A stretch of 64,000 nt of DNA from Aureitalea marina (GCF_002943755.1 NZ_MQUB01000001.1:1104501-1168500); one strand, 5' to 3'; positions 10,676 through 19,584 are shown, counted from the stretch's first letter. A program made the numbers and translations. Notes: generated from the sequence alone by a model not told the origin.

Positions 10676-12583
10676 ATGAGCCAGATAAATTACCAGCCGG
10701 CAGGACAATTTGAAGAGACCCGTTTTGAAAAGATCCACAATGTTCAGTTTTCCGATTCTCAATCTGCCTCCCTGGAGGTTGCGGCCGAGATAGCGGCCTT
10801 GATCAGGGAAAAAGCGGCAAACAATGAACCTTGTGTACTAGGCTTAGCCACAGGTTCATCTCCTATTAAGGTCTATGATGAATTGGTCAGACTTCACCGG
10901 GAGGAAGGCCTTAGTTTTAAGCATGTGACCACCTTTAACCTGGACGAATATCATCCCATGACCAGGGAGAATATCCAGAGTTACCACTACTTCATGCACG
11001 AGCATTTGTTTGATCACATCGACATTCCTGCCCAGCAGATCAATATCCCGGATGGCCAGGTTAAAACGGAAGATTTGCATCAATACTGCCTGGGTTACGA
11101 AGAGAAAATACAGCAGGCCGGCGGTTTAGACTTTCAGCTTTTAGGTATAGGGCGTACCGGCCATATAGGCTTTAACGAACCAGGATCACATTACAATTCC
11201 GGCACTCGCATGATCACCCTGGATTATATCACGCGAGTGGATGCCGCACCAAGTTTTCTGGGTATAGAGAATGTTCCCAGAAAGGCCATTACCATGGGGA
11301 TAGCTACTGTTCGTTCTGCAAAACGAGTGGTCCTGATGGGGTGGGGTCAGCACAAAGCAGAGATCATCAAAGAAACTGTTGAGGGTACAATAGATAGTCA
11401 CGTTCCTGCTACTTATCTGCAGGACCATCCCAATTGCACCTTTGTACTGGACGATGAAGCGGCCTCGGAACTCACGCGCAACAAATCTCCATGGCTAGTA
11501 GGCCCCTGCACATGGACTGATTCCTTGAAACGCAAAGGTGTAGTCTGGTTGTGCGGATTATTGAATAAGTCCATTCTACGGTTAACAGACGAGGACTACA
11601 ACAATCACGGAATGTCCGCCTTGTTGGCCGAAGAAGGATCGGCTTACGACCTGAACATCAAAATGTTCAATGTCTTGCAACATACCATTACCGGCTGGCC
11701 CGGTGGCAAGCCCAATGCCGATGACAGCAACCGACCGGAAAGGTCCAAGCCATCTTCCAAGCGTGTACTGATCTTCAGTCCTCATCCTGATGACGATGTA
11801 ATCTCCATGGGAGGGACCCTGGATCGTCTGATCGAACAGGGGCATGAAGTACATGTAGCTTATCAAACCTCCGGAAATATTGCAGTCTCCAATGCCGAGG
11901 CCCTGAAATTTGCAAGAACAGCGCGCTCCTTATACAAAGATTCCGATTCCCTGGATACGATCTGCAAGGAGTTGGATCAAAAGGACGATCTGCAATTGGA
12001 TAGCCCTGCAGTCAGAAAGTTGAAGGGGGAGATCAGGCGTCAGGAATCTTATGGGGCTACTCGTTTTCTTGGTTTGCATCACAATCATATTCACTTCCTG
12101 GACCTCCCGTTCTACGAAACAGGAACCATTAAAAAGAATAAACTGACCGAGGCCGACATATCGATCATGAAAGGGATCATTGACCAAATAAAGCCTCATC
12201 AAATCTACGCTGCAGGGGATCTGGCGGACCCTCATGGGACTCATCAGGTTTGTTTGGAGGCGCTATTCCAATCCTTGGATCAGTTAAAGGGAAAAGAGTA
12301 CATGTTAGATTGTTGGGTTTGGCTCTACCGCGGTGCATGGCATGAGTGGGATCTGCACGAGATACAAATGGCCGTTCCTATGAGTCCGGACCAGGTGTTG
12401 AAGAAGCGGAGAGCTATCTACTTCCACCAGACCCAAAAAGACGGAGTGATGTTCCAGGGAGACGACAGTCGGGAATTCTGGATGCGTGTTGAAGAACGCA
12501 ACGCCACAACAGCCAAGCGTTATCGGGACATGGGATTGGCGGATTACGCGGCCATGGAGGCCTTTGTGCGGTATAATCAATAG
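10676..12583 (+). CDS. nagB: glucosamine-6-phosphate deaminase fused to a PIG-L deacetylase domain
   Basis: Two-domain amino-sugar enzyme of 635 residues. Residues 1 to about 300 are NagB-like (glucosamine-6-phosphate to fructose-6-phosphate plus ammonia), with ATGSSP, Asp90 in FNLDEYHP, and GIGRTGHIGFNEPG carrying His163 and Glu168. The position of E. coli catalytic Asp141 is Thr161, so the active site departs from the textbook enzyme. Residues from about 360 form a PIG-L/LmbE domain with the zinc motif PHPDDD (His370, Asp372-373) and DPHGTH (His520, His523); this family removes N-acetyl groups from amino sugars. The fusion, known in Bacteroidota, could couple deacetylation to deamination. 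The 30-bp gap behind the HD gene suggests cotranscription. Confidence 0.93.
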   Translation: MSQINYQPAGQFEETRFEKIHNVQFSDSQSASLEVAAEIAALIREKAANNEPCVLGLATGSSPIKVYDELVRLHREEGLSFKHVTTFNLDEYHPMTRENIQSYHYFMHEHLFDHIDIPAQQINIPDGQVKTEDLHQYCLGYEEKIQQAGGLDFQLLGIGRTGHIGFNEPGSHYNSGTRMITLDYITRVDAAPSFLGIENVPRKAITMGIATVRSAKRVVLMGWGQHKAEIIKETVEGTIDSHVPATYLQDHPNCTFVLDDEAASELTRNKSPWLVGPCTWTDSLKRKGVVWLCGLLNKSILRLTDEDYNNHGMSALLAEEGSAYDLNIKMFNVLQHTITGWPGGKPNADDSNRPERSKPSSKRVLIFSPHPDDDVISMGGTLDRLIEQGHEVHVAYQTSGNIAVSNAEALKFARTARSLYKDSDSLDTICKELDQKDDLQLDSPAVRKLKGEIRRQESYGATRFLGLHHNHIHFLDLPFYETGTIKKNKLTEADISIMKGIIDQIKPHQIYAAGDLADPHGTHQVCLEALFQSLDQLKGKEYMLDCWVWLYRGAWHEWDLHEIQMAVPMSPDQVLKKRRAIYFHQTQKDGVMFQGDDSREFWMRVEERNATTAKRYRDMGLADYAAMEAFVRYNQ

Positions 12584-12780
12584 TATGGCCATGCGAATTG
12601 AGCAGCTTACATTTAACCGTTTTGCGGCTAGACCTAAATACTTCGTGTTGAGCGTTTAGTGTTAAGCAATGTTAAGTGTAATGAATGAATTGTTAAAATC
12701 TAAAACGTTGAGTAACATAATTGATCTTGTTGCGTCTTTAAGGTGTATAAATCATTTATCAATCATTAAAAGCCAACATC

Positions 12781-12846
12781 ATGAAAGCAATCAAATCAAT
12801 CGCGTTTTTCATTAAGACCCATCCCAAATTAAACACAATCAAGTAA
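12781..12846 (+). CDS. possible 21-residue peptide
   Basis: ATG to TAA reads MKAIKSIAFFIKTHPKLNTI plus K, a short basic and partly hydrophobic peptide. The upstream AAAAGCCAACATC context looks like a plausible AT-rich leader. It could be a small membrane-active or leader peptide, or the remnant start of a lost gene. It may equally be chance, since only composition and the start context support it. Confidence 0.25.
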   Translation: MKAIKSIAFFIKTHPKLNTIK

Positions 12847-12985
12847 CGGTTTTAAATTCCTTGAGACCGATCCTAGGGGTGATTAAATTATCGCAATCCT
12901 CATTTTTAATAGGTTCAAACGATTTCGCACCATCTTGTTTTTATCTTTTTGTAAACTTTTGATTATTTGATGGTTAAGTAAAAAT

Positions 12986-13033
12986 ATACGTATTAATACG
13001 TATTCTAAGTCTTATTTCATTCATGTAACTTTG
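12986..13033 (+). promoter_or_regulatory. 18-bp palindrome plus TAnnTTTG -7 box
   Basis: ATACGTATTAATACGTAT at 12986-13003 is a perfect palindrome. TAACTTTG at 13026-13033 matches the TAnnTTTG -7 consensus of Bacteroidota. The palindrome therefore covers the expected -33 position, where no TTTG is present. A repressor or activator site controlling the 13086 gene is a reasonable inference. Confidence 0.5.
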
Positions 13034-13085
13034 ATCTAGAAAAGTAGCCTAACCATCTAGATTCTAATATCAACCTAATCCTACT

Positions 13086-13538
13086 ATGGTTAAAAAGCTT
13101 TTGTTGATTTGCATGTTTCATGTTGTGAATTTTGCAATCAGTCAGGAAATACTAGATGCAAAGAACAAACTTGAAGCTGAATTAGTAGGGGAGGTAACTA
13201 CGGACAATCGATATATCTCATTAACTCGTTCAGGGACTACCGGAAGTAAGGAAGGGTTTGTATTTTATTTTAAGAATTTGGGGTTTCCGGAGCAGAATGA
13301 TTACTGTTTGGTCACTTTTGAAGCCAGTCGTTCAGAGCTGGATTTGATCTATCTGGCTTTTCGGGAACGCTTCACATTTGAGGATAGCATCGAATTCAAA
13401 CTTCACGACGCTTTCTTAAAAATTGCCTTTATGAGCGATCCAATTCGAATCCGTGTTGTTGTCATCGAGGAAGGTCAACCCATGAAATGGACCGATCTCA
13501 AGCGTGAAGAGGTGGACAGGCTTTTTAAAATGAATTAA
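13086..13538 (+). CDS. small secreted protein of unknown function
   Basis: I do not recognise the family. The 150-residue product has an N-terminal signal peptide (MVKKLLLICMFHVVNFAISQ), followed by a soluble mixed alpha/beta sequence with no cysteine-rich or metal-binding motif. It probably acts in the periplasm or outside the cell. It stands alone: a -7 box lies about 53 bp upstream of the ATG and a hairpin terminator lies 70 bp behind the stop, so it appears to be monocistronic. The perfect palindrome in its promoter suggests dedicated control. Confidence 0.7.
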   Translation: MVKKLLLICMFHVVNFAISQEILDAKNKLEAELVGEVTTDNRYISLTRSGTTGSKEGFVFYFKNLGFPEQNDYCLVTFEASRSELDLIYLAFRERFTFEDSIEFKLHDAFLKIAFMSDPIRIRVVVIEEGQPMKWTDLKREEVDRLFKMN

Positions 13539-13606
13539 TAAAATTGGATGGATCATATGAATTACTATGCACAAGTAAGTAATTGATTCGGGAATGGTCC
13601 CCCAAT

Positions 13607-13636
13607 ACCCCTGCCTTTAACGGTGGGGTTTTTTCT
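13607..13636 (+). terminator. rho-independent terminator
   Basis: ACCCCTGCC, a short loop and GGTGGGGTTTTTT form a GC-rich stem followed by a T run, 70 bp after the stop of the 13086 gene. Confidence 0.75.
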
Positions 13637-13706
13637 TTCTATCTTTAAACTGATTATAGTATAAGACAACTAGCTTGCTACTAATTAGATTCTTAATAAG
13701 TCACTT

Positions 13707-15044
13707 ATGCGCCAATACATTTTGAATACTTTAAAGATCGCTTTCATTTGCTGTATTTCCTGTTATACTATTCAGGCTCAACATACTCATGACGGACTAC
13801 ATCATTGGGAAATTCCTAGCAAAGACCCCGACCGGATCATCTTGACCTTTCACGGTGACCCCAGCTCCAAAAGAGCCGTTACCTGGAGGACAGATTCCAC
13901 GGTTAACCGATCAGTAGCCCAAATTGCGGAGGCTACAGTTAATTCTGGTTTCACCAAAGAGGCTATAACGGTTGAAGCTCAAACAGAACCATTCGATCTG
14001 GGTCGATACAAAGGAAATGCATCGCTCATGGTTAATTATCACAGCGTCACCTTTGAGGAGCTAACTCCAGATACCATCTATGTATACCGGGTTGGGGATG
14101 GTATGGATCATTGGTCGGAGTGGATTCAATTTCGCACGGCCAAAGAAACTACTGAAGCTACACAGTTTGTCTATTTTGGCGATGCACAAAACGATGTTCT
14201 GGCCCACTGGTCCAGAGTGATCAGAATGGCCTATCAGACGGCGCCAGACGCCTCTTTTGTGGTTCATGCCGGTGATCTTATCAATAACGCACATCGTGAC
14301 TATGAATGGGCAGAATGGTACAAGGCCGGTGGTTTTATTCACAGCCAGTGGACCGCCATTCCAGTTGTTGGAAATCATGAGTTCCGACCAACAGCAGAAG
14401 GTGAACCGAGGAAATTGGCACTTCAATGGAGACCCCAGTTTACCCTCCCTGTAGAACAGTCATTGGACTCCACCCTCCACGAAACAGTGTATACTGTAGA
14501 TTATCAAGGTGTTCGCATTATCGTTCTCAATTCAAACGATAAGCTAGAGGAACAAACCGAGTACATTGAGGATCAGCTGAAGAGCTCAAAAGCCCAGTGG
14601 AACATAATCACCTGCCATCATTCGGTATTCTCGCCCGCCAAAGGAAGAGATTTCCAATTTGCCAGAGAATTCTGGAAGCCGCTTTTTGATAAATATAATG
14701 TCGATCTGGTCCTAAACGGGCACGATCATACCTATGCCAGGGGACATGTTCCTGTACGCAGCGCAGACAGCACACTGACCGGTGATATTAAAACAGTTTA
14801 CGTAACATCGGTTAGCGGGCCGAAGCAATATCAGTTGGACGAGGAACAAATGAAAGCCTATGCTTCCGATGGTTATCAGAGGGATCAAGCAGCTGAACAA
14901 ACTCAGTTCTTTCAGGTAATCACCATAGATGAAGGTAAGCTGACCTATGTCGCCTATACAGCATTAGGAGAAGAATACGATCGAGCGGTCATCGATAAAG
15001 ATTTGAAGACTGGAAAGAAGAAACTCATCCAAGCCGATAAATAA
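13707..15044 (+). CDS. secreted purple-acid-phosphatase-like metallophosphoesterase
   Basis: Exported phosphatase of 445 residues. A signal peptide (about 1-24, ending IQAQ) is followed by a fibronectin-III-like N-terminal domain (about 40-145), typical of purple acid phosphatases. The calcineurin-type domain carries the metal motifs in order: FGDAQND, HAGDLINN, VVGNHEF, CHHSVFS and NGHDHTYARGH. The second motif of the family usually reads GDLxY; here it is GDLIN, but the Asp is kept. The substrate is unknown; phosphate scavenging from organic esters is the usual role. It lies tail to tail with the split 5'-nucleotidase pair, so three phosphoester-cleaving genes sit side by side. Confidence 0.9.
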   Translation: MRQYILNTLKIAFICCISCYTIQAQHTHDGLHHWEIPSKDPDRIILTFHGDPSSKRAVTWRTDSTVNRSVAQIAEATVNSGFTKEAITVEAQTEPFDLGRYKGNASLMVNYHSVTFEELTPDTIYVYRVGDGMDHWSEWIQFRTAKETTEATQFVYFGDAQNDVLAHWSRVIRMAYQTAPDASFVVHAGDLINNAHRDYEWAEWYKAGGFIHSQWTAIPVVGNHEFRPTAEGEPRKLALQWRPQFTLPVEQSLDSTLHETVYTVDYQGVRIIVLNSNDKLEEQTEYIEDQLKSSKAQWNIITCHHSVFSPAKGRDFQFAREFWKPLFDKYNVDLVLNGHDHTYARGHVPVRSADSTLTGDIKTVYVTSVSGPKQYQLDEEQMKAYASDGYQRDQAAEQTQFFQVITIDEGKLTYVAYTALGEEYDRAVIDKDLKTGKKKLIQADK

Positions 15045-15074
15045 CAACCAGCTGAAGATATTCATAAATCACTA

Positions 15075-15998
15075 TTAAGCCCAGTGATTATCCCTAATCA
15101 GAATAGGAGTAGAAGCCGTCATCTGGTTATTGCTTTCCGAAAACTCAATATCAATCCTCCCTAGATTTATTCCAGCCCAACCAACCTGGTTAATGGTGGT
15201 TGTAAAACCTTCTGCATTGGTCAGGATCAAGGGGTCATCCATAAAAGTATGTGTATGACCGCCCAGGATAATATCGATCTCGCTCACTTGCTGTGCTAAC
15301 ACCTTGTCGGAGGGTCGGTCCGGCTGGTCGTATTGATAGCCTAGATGGGATAGACACACGATCAGATCGCAACCCTGCGTTTTAAGCTCCTGCACCATCT
15401 CTCTGGCCACCGCAATGGGATCTTGATATACGGTCTTACCGTACATAGCCGAGCTAACCAACGCTTGCAGCCTAATTCCAAGTCCAAAGACACCCACCTT
15501 AATTCCACCTTTATCAAATACCTGATAGGGCTTGATCATGCCGTTCAATTGGGTCTTTGAAAAATCGTAATTGGCACTGAGGTGTGGAAAGTTGGCGTAT
15601 TGCATGGCATACTTCAAGCCGTCAAGACCATTGTCAAATTCGTGGTTACCGATGGTTGTCGCATCATAGCCCATGGTACTCATCAGTTTGAGCTCCAGTT
15701 CTCCACCAAACATATTGTAATAAGGTGTTCCCTGGAAAACATCTCCCGCGTCCAATAACATCAGTTGATCAACCTCCTTCCGTATCCTTTGAATGGTTCC
15801 TGCGCGAGCGGTCATTCCCCCCAGGCCTTTATAGCGTCCTTCGCCAAAGGCTTCAATATGGGAGTGCATGTCGTTGGTATGTAAAATGGTTAGGCTTTTT
15901 CCGGTTATGCCCGGTCTACAACCTGTCAACAAATAGGGGGGTAGGGCCACTGAAGCTGAGGCGGTCAAGGATCGGATGATAAACTGTCTTCGTCTCAT
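15075..15998 (-). CDS. 5'-nucleotidase catalytic domain, stand-alone, Tat/lipoprotein signal
   Basis: Metallophosphatase domain of the UshA/5'-nucleotidase family, only 307 residues, lacking the C-terminal substrate-binding domain normally on the same chain. Motifs are HTNDMHSH, DAGDVFQGTPYY, GNHEFDNG and GGHTHTF. The N-terminus MRRRQFIIRS resembles a twin-arginine signal and is followed by a lipobox ending in Cys27 (LLTGC), so the protein is probably a lipoprotein. The upstream gene encodes the missing C-terminal domain and overlaps by 4 bases (ATGA), pointing to translational coupling and a two-chain enzyme. Confidence 0.92.
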   Translation of the reverse strand: MRRRQFIIRSLTASASVALPPYLLTGCRPGITGKSLTILHTNDMHSHIEAFGEGRYKGLGGMTARAGTIQRIRKEVDQLMLLDAGDVFQGTPYYNMFGGELELKLMSTMGYDATTIGNHEFDNGLDGLKYAMQYANFPHLSANYDFSKTQLNGMIKPYQVFDKGGIKVGVFGLGIRLQALVSSAMYGKTVYQDPIAVAREMVQELKTQGCDLIVCLSHLGYQYDQPDRPSDKVLAQQVSEIDIILGGHTHTFMDDPLILTNAEGFTTTINQVGWAGINLGRIDIEFSESNNQMTASTPILIRDNHWA

Positions 15999-16780
15999 GA
16001 TTTGTTCACTATTACGGCATCTTCTATACTGGCTTGTACATATTCTCCACGCTCTGTCCGCTCCCTAATTTCCTTCTCGATCAAATACCGAACCTTGACT
16101 GGTTCGACTTGGTGTCGATTGAGGCCTTGCAACATATCGAATCCGCCTCCGCCGTTGGCCAAGTAATCGCTAATGGATAGAACATAGATTCGATTCTGGT
16201 CGATAGGCTCTCCATTGATCAAAACATTCGCAACACCCTGGTTGGTGACGGTAAAACTTGCTGGCCAGATCATGCTGCGGCCAGATTCTCCGATATGTTC
16301 TATCACATCAGTCAAAACGGAACCCGGAACGTCCAAGAGCAAGACTTCGTTTTCAAATGGCATCACCTGGTAAACTTCACCAAGTGTAATATCTCCCTTA
16401 TTGATAGGTGCTCTCAATCCGCCGCGGTGATTCATAATGGAGACATCAATTTTTCGATCAAAAACCTGTTCGGATTGTTCCAGACAAAGTCGGGTGACAA
16501 ATAGCCCTAAGGTGGATTCATAACCCCCATTGGTGGTGAGGTCGTGTGCCGCAAATCCAATGACTTCATCCATGATGACCTCCATGCGGTCTTTGTAGGG
16601 CGCTATGATGGAATCGATGGTTTGTTCTCCTTGTATATCGGAGGTTATCTCTATTCCCGAGACGGAAATATTCGGCTTCTCTTGTTGTGGATCAACACAA
16701 GAAGAGAGTTGAACAATCAATAATAGGACCGGTAGAACGGTACGCCAAAATCTGTTTTTGGACATCTTAAAATGACTCAA
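15995..16780 (-). CDS. 5'-nucleotidase C-terminal domain, stand-alone lipoprotein
   Basis: The 261-residue product matches the substrate-binding C-terminal domain of 5'-nucleotidases. FVTRLCLEQSEQVFDRKIDVSIMN, read around residue 95, is followed by GGLRAPINKGDITLGEVYQVMPFENE, and later ANGGGGFDML, which stacks on the nucleobase in this family. A lipobox ends at Cys28 (QLSSC). An alternative start at Met6 is possible. Its stop overlaps the start of the catalytic-domain gene, so both domains are made together but as separate lipoproteins. Similar split pairs exist in Flavobacteriaceae. Confidence 0.88.
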   Translation of the reverse strand: MSHFKMSKNRFWRTVLPVLLLIVQLSSCVDPQQEKPNISVSGIEITSDIQGEQTIDSIIAPYKDRMEVIMDEVIGFAAHDLTTNGGYESTLGLFVTRLCLEQSEQVFDRKIDVSIMNHRGGLRAPINKGDITLGEVYQVMPFENEVLLLDVPGSVLTDVIEHIGESGRSMIWPASFTVTNQGVANVLINGEPIDQNRIYVLSISDYLANGGGGFDMLQGLNRHQVEPVKVRYLIEKEIRERTERGEYVQASIEDAVIVNKS

Positions 16781-16941
16781 TTTACTGAGTAGGGAAGATA
16801 AGTCATAATCATGAGTTGTTTTTAAAAATTACATGATTCATGTCAAACTTTTCAATTTATAACACACTATTTAGACTGCAATACACTCAATATCAGAATA
16901 AAATGTACCTTTAAACCTGAATTAGTAACTAAAACTGATTG

Positions 16942-17526
16942 ATGCCCCAAATGAAAATCAGCAAGATACTTTCTCCGTGGTTTTTTAATTACTCCTCTTC
17001 TTGGAAGGCTATTCAGGTAGTTATACTACTTCCCTTAATTACACTTTGTTGCACCATTACCGATTCACTTCAGGCCCAGAATGTAGAGCATGAAACGGAG
17101 TTGAATTTAGAGCGAAATGAATGGATCAGCCAAACGGTTTCCAAGCTGGAAGCGATTGATCCAGAGCTTATAACCTCTTCTGTCAACCTTCTGACAAGAC
17201 CAGATGATGGGGAATTCTACAATACCATAGATTTGACCAAAGATAGCCTGATCAAACTACCATCCGGAGACTGGATCTACGTAATTATCCACTCCGGTCA
17301 CGATAATAAGCTTATCGGCGACCTATCCATAGCTCGCGATCAGTCTGGTCAAGTCTATTTCAACCAGGGGCATGTTTGCGGCGAAATTCGATACAAGGCA
17401 CATACCCAATCTCCTATAACGAGCAGTGAAGAATTTTTTCTGCATTTAAAAGATTCTTCTGATAAACTGTCCTGGAAGAAATTGGATCATGATGAACTCA
17501 TATCGGCAGGCCATACACACGACTGA
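16942..17526 (+). CDS. hypothetical exported protein
   Basis: I do not recognise the family. From ATG 16942 the product has 194 residues. A hydrophobic segment at about 25-45, preceded by lysine, suggests a long signal peptide ending near DSLQAQ. The mature part is soluble, with one Cys (GHVCGEI) and a His-rich C-terminus (GHTHD). A second ATG at 16951 is equally possible. TACCTTTA, one base from the -7 consensus, lies at 16906. It may be the first gene of a plus-strand group running to 19584. Confidence 0.6.
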   Translation: MPQMKISKILSPWFFNYSSSWKAIQVVILLPLITLCCTITDSLQAQNVEHETELNLERNEWISQTVSKLEAIDPELITSSVNLLTRPDDGEFYNTIDLTKDSLIKLPSGDWIYVIIHSGHDNKLIGDLSIARDQSGQVYFNQGHVCGEIRYKAHTQSPITSSEEFFLHLKDSSDKLSWKKLDHDELISAGHTHD

Positions 17527-17809
17527 TTTGTATGCTTTTGGACGAATTACTGCTCCCTTCATTGGGACAGGGCATTTCATTCTAAACTTGAAGAAGTTAG
17601 CTCGCCAAGCTGTCTGTAGACATAAGCGAAGCAGAGCAAAAGCTGGCCGGAGTGAAGATGGATGGACTGTAGCATTCGAAATGAAATTACCGGAAGATTG
17701 GGAGGCCTACTATTATCAATTTAACTGGTGGGGGACACGACATCCTTTACAGGGTCAAAAAGGGATATTGATGAAGTACCCCAGTTTCTTTCAGCTGATC
17801 ACTGATTAA
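17489..17809 (+). pseudogene. uncertain, possibly decayed coding region
   Basis: An open frame overlaps the end of the preceding gene and runs to 17809. Its second half (from about WTVAFEMKLPEDWEAYYYQF) looks like real protein, while the first half (CRHKRSRAKAGRS) looks like out-of-frame translation. Another frame over 17608-17672 gives a more natural KLSVDISEAEQKLAGVKMDG. Frame switching like this suggests a gene broken by small indels, but I cannot name the intact family. It may also be non-coding. Confidence 0.3.
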
Positions 17810-17818
17810 GCTGGCACA

Positions 17819-18790
17819 ATGGTTATGGTGAAAGTTAGCTTAATGGATCACGGTGTCATATTCATCCAAAAGGGGAAATATTCCGATGTAATTCAGGCAC
17901 TTAGACAGTGGATCGAACTTTACACGGATGCTTTGGAGCAAGGGGATACCTTCACACTCTACCAAGCCGATAAACAGCTCACCGTTATCCAGTTGAACCA
18001 GGAAATGGATAACGAACACTTCAACTACCTGGTGAACTACCTCACTTATCCGGAAGGTTTAGAAGATCGGTTTGAGGTCAACGGCTACACCCGTATCGTG
18101 GACAAGAGTCTTTTTCCAGGGCAGCAGCTCGGTGATATTGTTCAGATTTATGTCCCTCAAGACGACACCGAGTTCGACATAATTCATGGAATAGTGCAGT
18201 CTCGCAAGACATTCAAGATCGATTTTGGAGGGAAGTCTGAAGTAGTGCATTCAGAGAAGTCGTTTTCGGCGCCAAATTCAAGCTATTGTAATTTTCCTTC
18301 TGAGACCATAGACGTTAAAAAAAGGAACATTGAACAAAAGCGAAGTTATAGTACGCTGCAAAAATTCAACCGCCGCTTCAACATCATCACACCGATCTAT
18401 CTAGCCGGAATTGGAATATCCGGGTATTTCACCTATGGGTCTGAATCCTTCCTGAACGTGGTCAAAGTGGCTTCCTTTGGGATGTTCTTTTGGGTCATAT
18501 TGGAACATGACCGCTTACGATTGCAGCGTGCTTATCTGAAACTTCTGGCCATGTCCATCACTCTGGCCGTGATGGGGTACTATGCGTCAATGGACCATTC
18601 TTTCAATGTTTGGTTGAGAGCGACCCGTATGGGTTTGTGCTTTTTGATCTTATATCCCATACTACGATTCCTTTATAAGGCCATGTACAAGCGTGAGCCG
18701 GAACTAGACAAACATTCAGAACATTTTGCAGATAAGGTCTATTCCCTGATCATCATGATGGGGGCTGTGGCCGCGAGTCTTTTAATTTGA
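17819..18790 (+). CDS. hypothetical protein with four C-terminal membrane helices
   Basis: Unrecognised 323-residue protein. Residues 1 to about 185 are soluble and contain two short similar alpha/beta stretches. Residues from about 190 hold four hydrophobic segments: around 193-210, 216-232, 242-258 and 269-287, with a last one at the extreme C-terminus (SLIIMMGAVAASLLI). ATG codons at 17819 and 17825 are both usable. The product should sit in the inner membrane with its N-terminal domain in the cytosol. It ends 62 bp before a small lipoprotein gene. Confidence 0.7.
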   Translation: MVMVKVSLMDHGVIFIQKGKYSDVIQALRQWIELYTDALEQGDTFTLYQADKQLTVIQLNQEMDNEHFNYLVNYLTYPEGLEDRFEVNGYTRIVDKSLFPGQQLGDIVQIYVPQDDTEFDIIHGIVQSRKTFKIDFGGKSEVVHSEKSFSAPNSSYCNFPSETIDVKKRNIEQKRSYSTLQKFNRRFNIITPIYLAGIGISGYFTYGSESFLNVVKVASFGMFFWVILEHDRLRLQRAYLKLLAMSITLAVMGYYASMDHSFNVWLRATRMGLCFLILYPILRFLYKAMYKREPELDKHSEHFADKVYSLIIMMGAVAASLLI

Positions 18791-18852
18791 TATTTATCCG
18801 GAATAAACCAGAAGATTATCGATCTTTAGGTTGGAATCTCAATTCAACACAC

Positions 18853-19200
18853 ATGAAAACCCTTAAATCCATATTCGCATTAGTTAGCCTTATTTGTCTA
18901 GTTAGTTGTAGCTCGTCAAAACAAACCACAGTTCTGGATGACGATTACAAGTTAACAACAGTGGAATATCAGGCGGAGGACAATAGCATTGAAGACCTAC
19001 TAAACTCATATAGCGACAAATCGAAATTTAAAAAGGGACAATCATTGAAAGAGTCCACCTTTATCCAAGAGCGGGAGCGAATAGCGAAATTGATCCGGGA
19101 AAATAAAGATCCCAATTTTTCGATCGATCAAGTCAGTTTTGAGGTTGACACCACCTCGACCAAGAATAAATTCTCGGTGACGGCTGTTGTTAAGGAGTGA
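18853..19200 (+). CDS. small lipoprotein, unknown function
   Basis: The start at 18853 is chosen because it gives a clean lipoprotein signal (MKTLKSIFALVSLICLVSC) with the lipidated Cys at residue 19. The 115-residue mature region is charged and helical (FIQERERIAKLIRENKD), then beta-rich (VSFEVDTTSTKNKFSVTAVV). No domain is recognised. It is followed after 12 bp by a small membrane protein gene, which suggests a shared transcript. Confidence 0.75.
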   Translation: MKTLKSIFALVSLICLVSCSSSKQTTVLDDDYKLTTVEYQAEDNSIEDLLNSYSDKSKFKKGQSLKESTFIQERERIAKLIRENKDPNFSIDQVSFEVDTTSTKNKFSVTAVVKE

Positions 19201-19212
19201 TAAATGCCCTGA

Positions 19213-19584
19213 ATGGAAAAACCTACAACAGGACTAAATAGAACATTGAGCAGGATTTTGATCTGGTTGCCATCATTGGCGCTGTTACTGTTCTATGTTC
19301 CGAACGCTTTGGATAAGCTGATCAACCACGACCAAACCGGAAAAATTGTCGAGAGCAGTGCGGTTATGATTACGGCCGGTGTTTTTATCCTAATTGGGAC
19401 AGCCCTTTTCCTGTACCATAGAACGATACTTATCGGCACCTCCATGTTGGTGCTTTATATGACACCTATCGTGTTAATCCATCTGTATAAAGGAAAACCA
19501 GCTGAGATCGTCATGCTGATCCTGATCGCCACCATATTTGCTGCCTATATTCGGAGGCCGCAATTATTTTCAAGGGATAATTAG
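19213..19584 (+). CDS. DoxX-like small membrane protein
   Basis: The 123-residue protein has four predicted membrane helices (about 13-32, 48-65, 70-88 and 97-113) and the N-terminal layout of DoxX-like proteins, with FYVPNALDKLI after helix 1. DoxX-family proteins are inner-membrane proteins of poorly known, often redox-linked function. The family call is tentative. The gene ends 29 bp before a dispersed hairpin repeat. Confidence 0.65.
   Translation: MEKPTTGLNRTLSRILIWLPSLALLLFYVPNALDKLINHDQTGKIVESSAVMITAGVFILIGTALFLYHRTILIGTSMLVLYMTPIVLIHLYKGKPAEIVMLILIATIFAAYIRRPQLFSRDN

Larger units (their letters stand above)
12584..13085. other. 502-bp intergenic region
   Basis: It holds one possible 21-codon ORF (12781-12846), AT-rich DNA without other coding signal, a perfect 18-bp palindrome at 12986-13003 and a perfect -7 box at 13026-13033. 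No terminator hairpin is seen after nagB. Nothing else was recognised. Confidence 0.6.
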
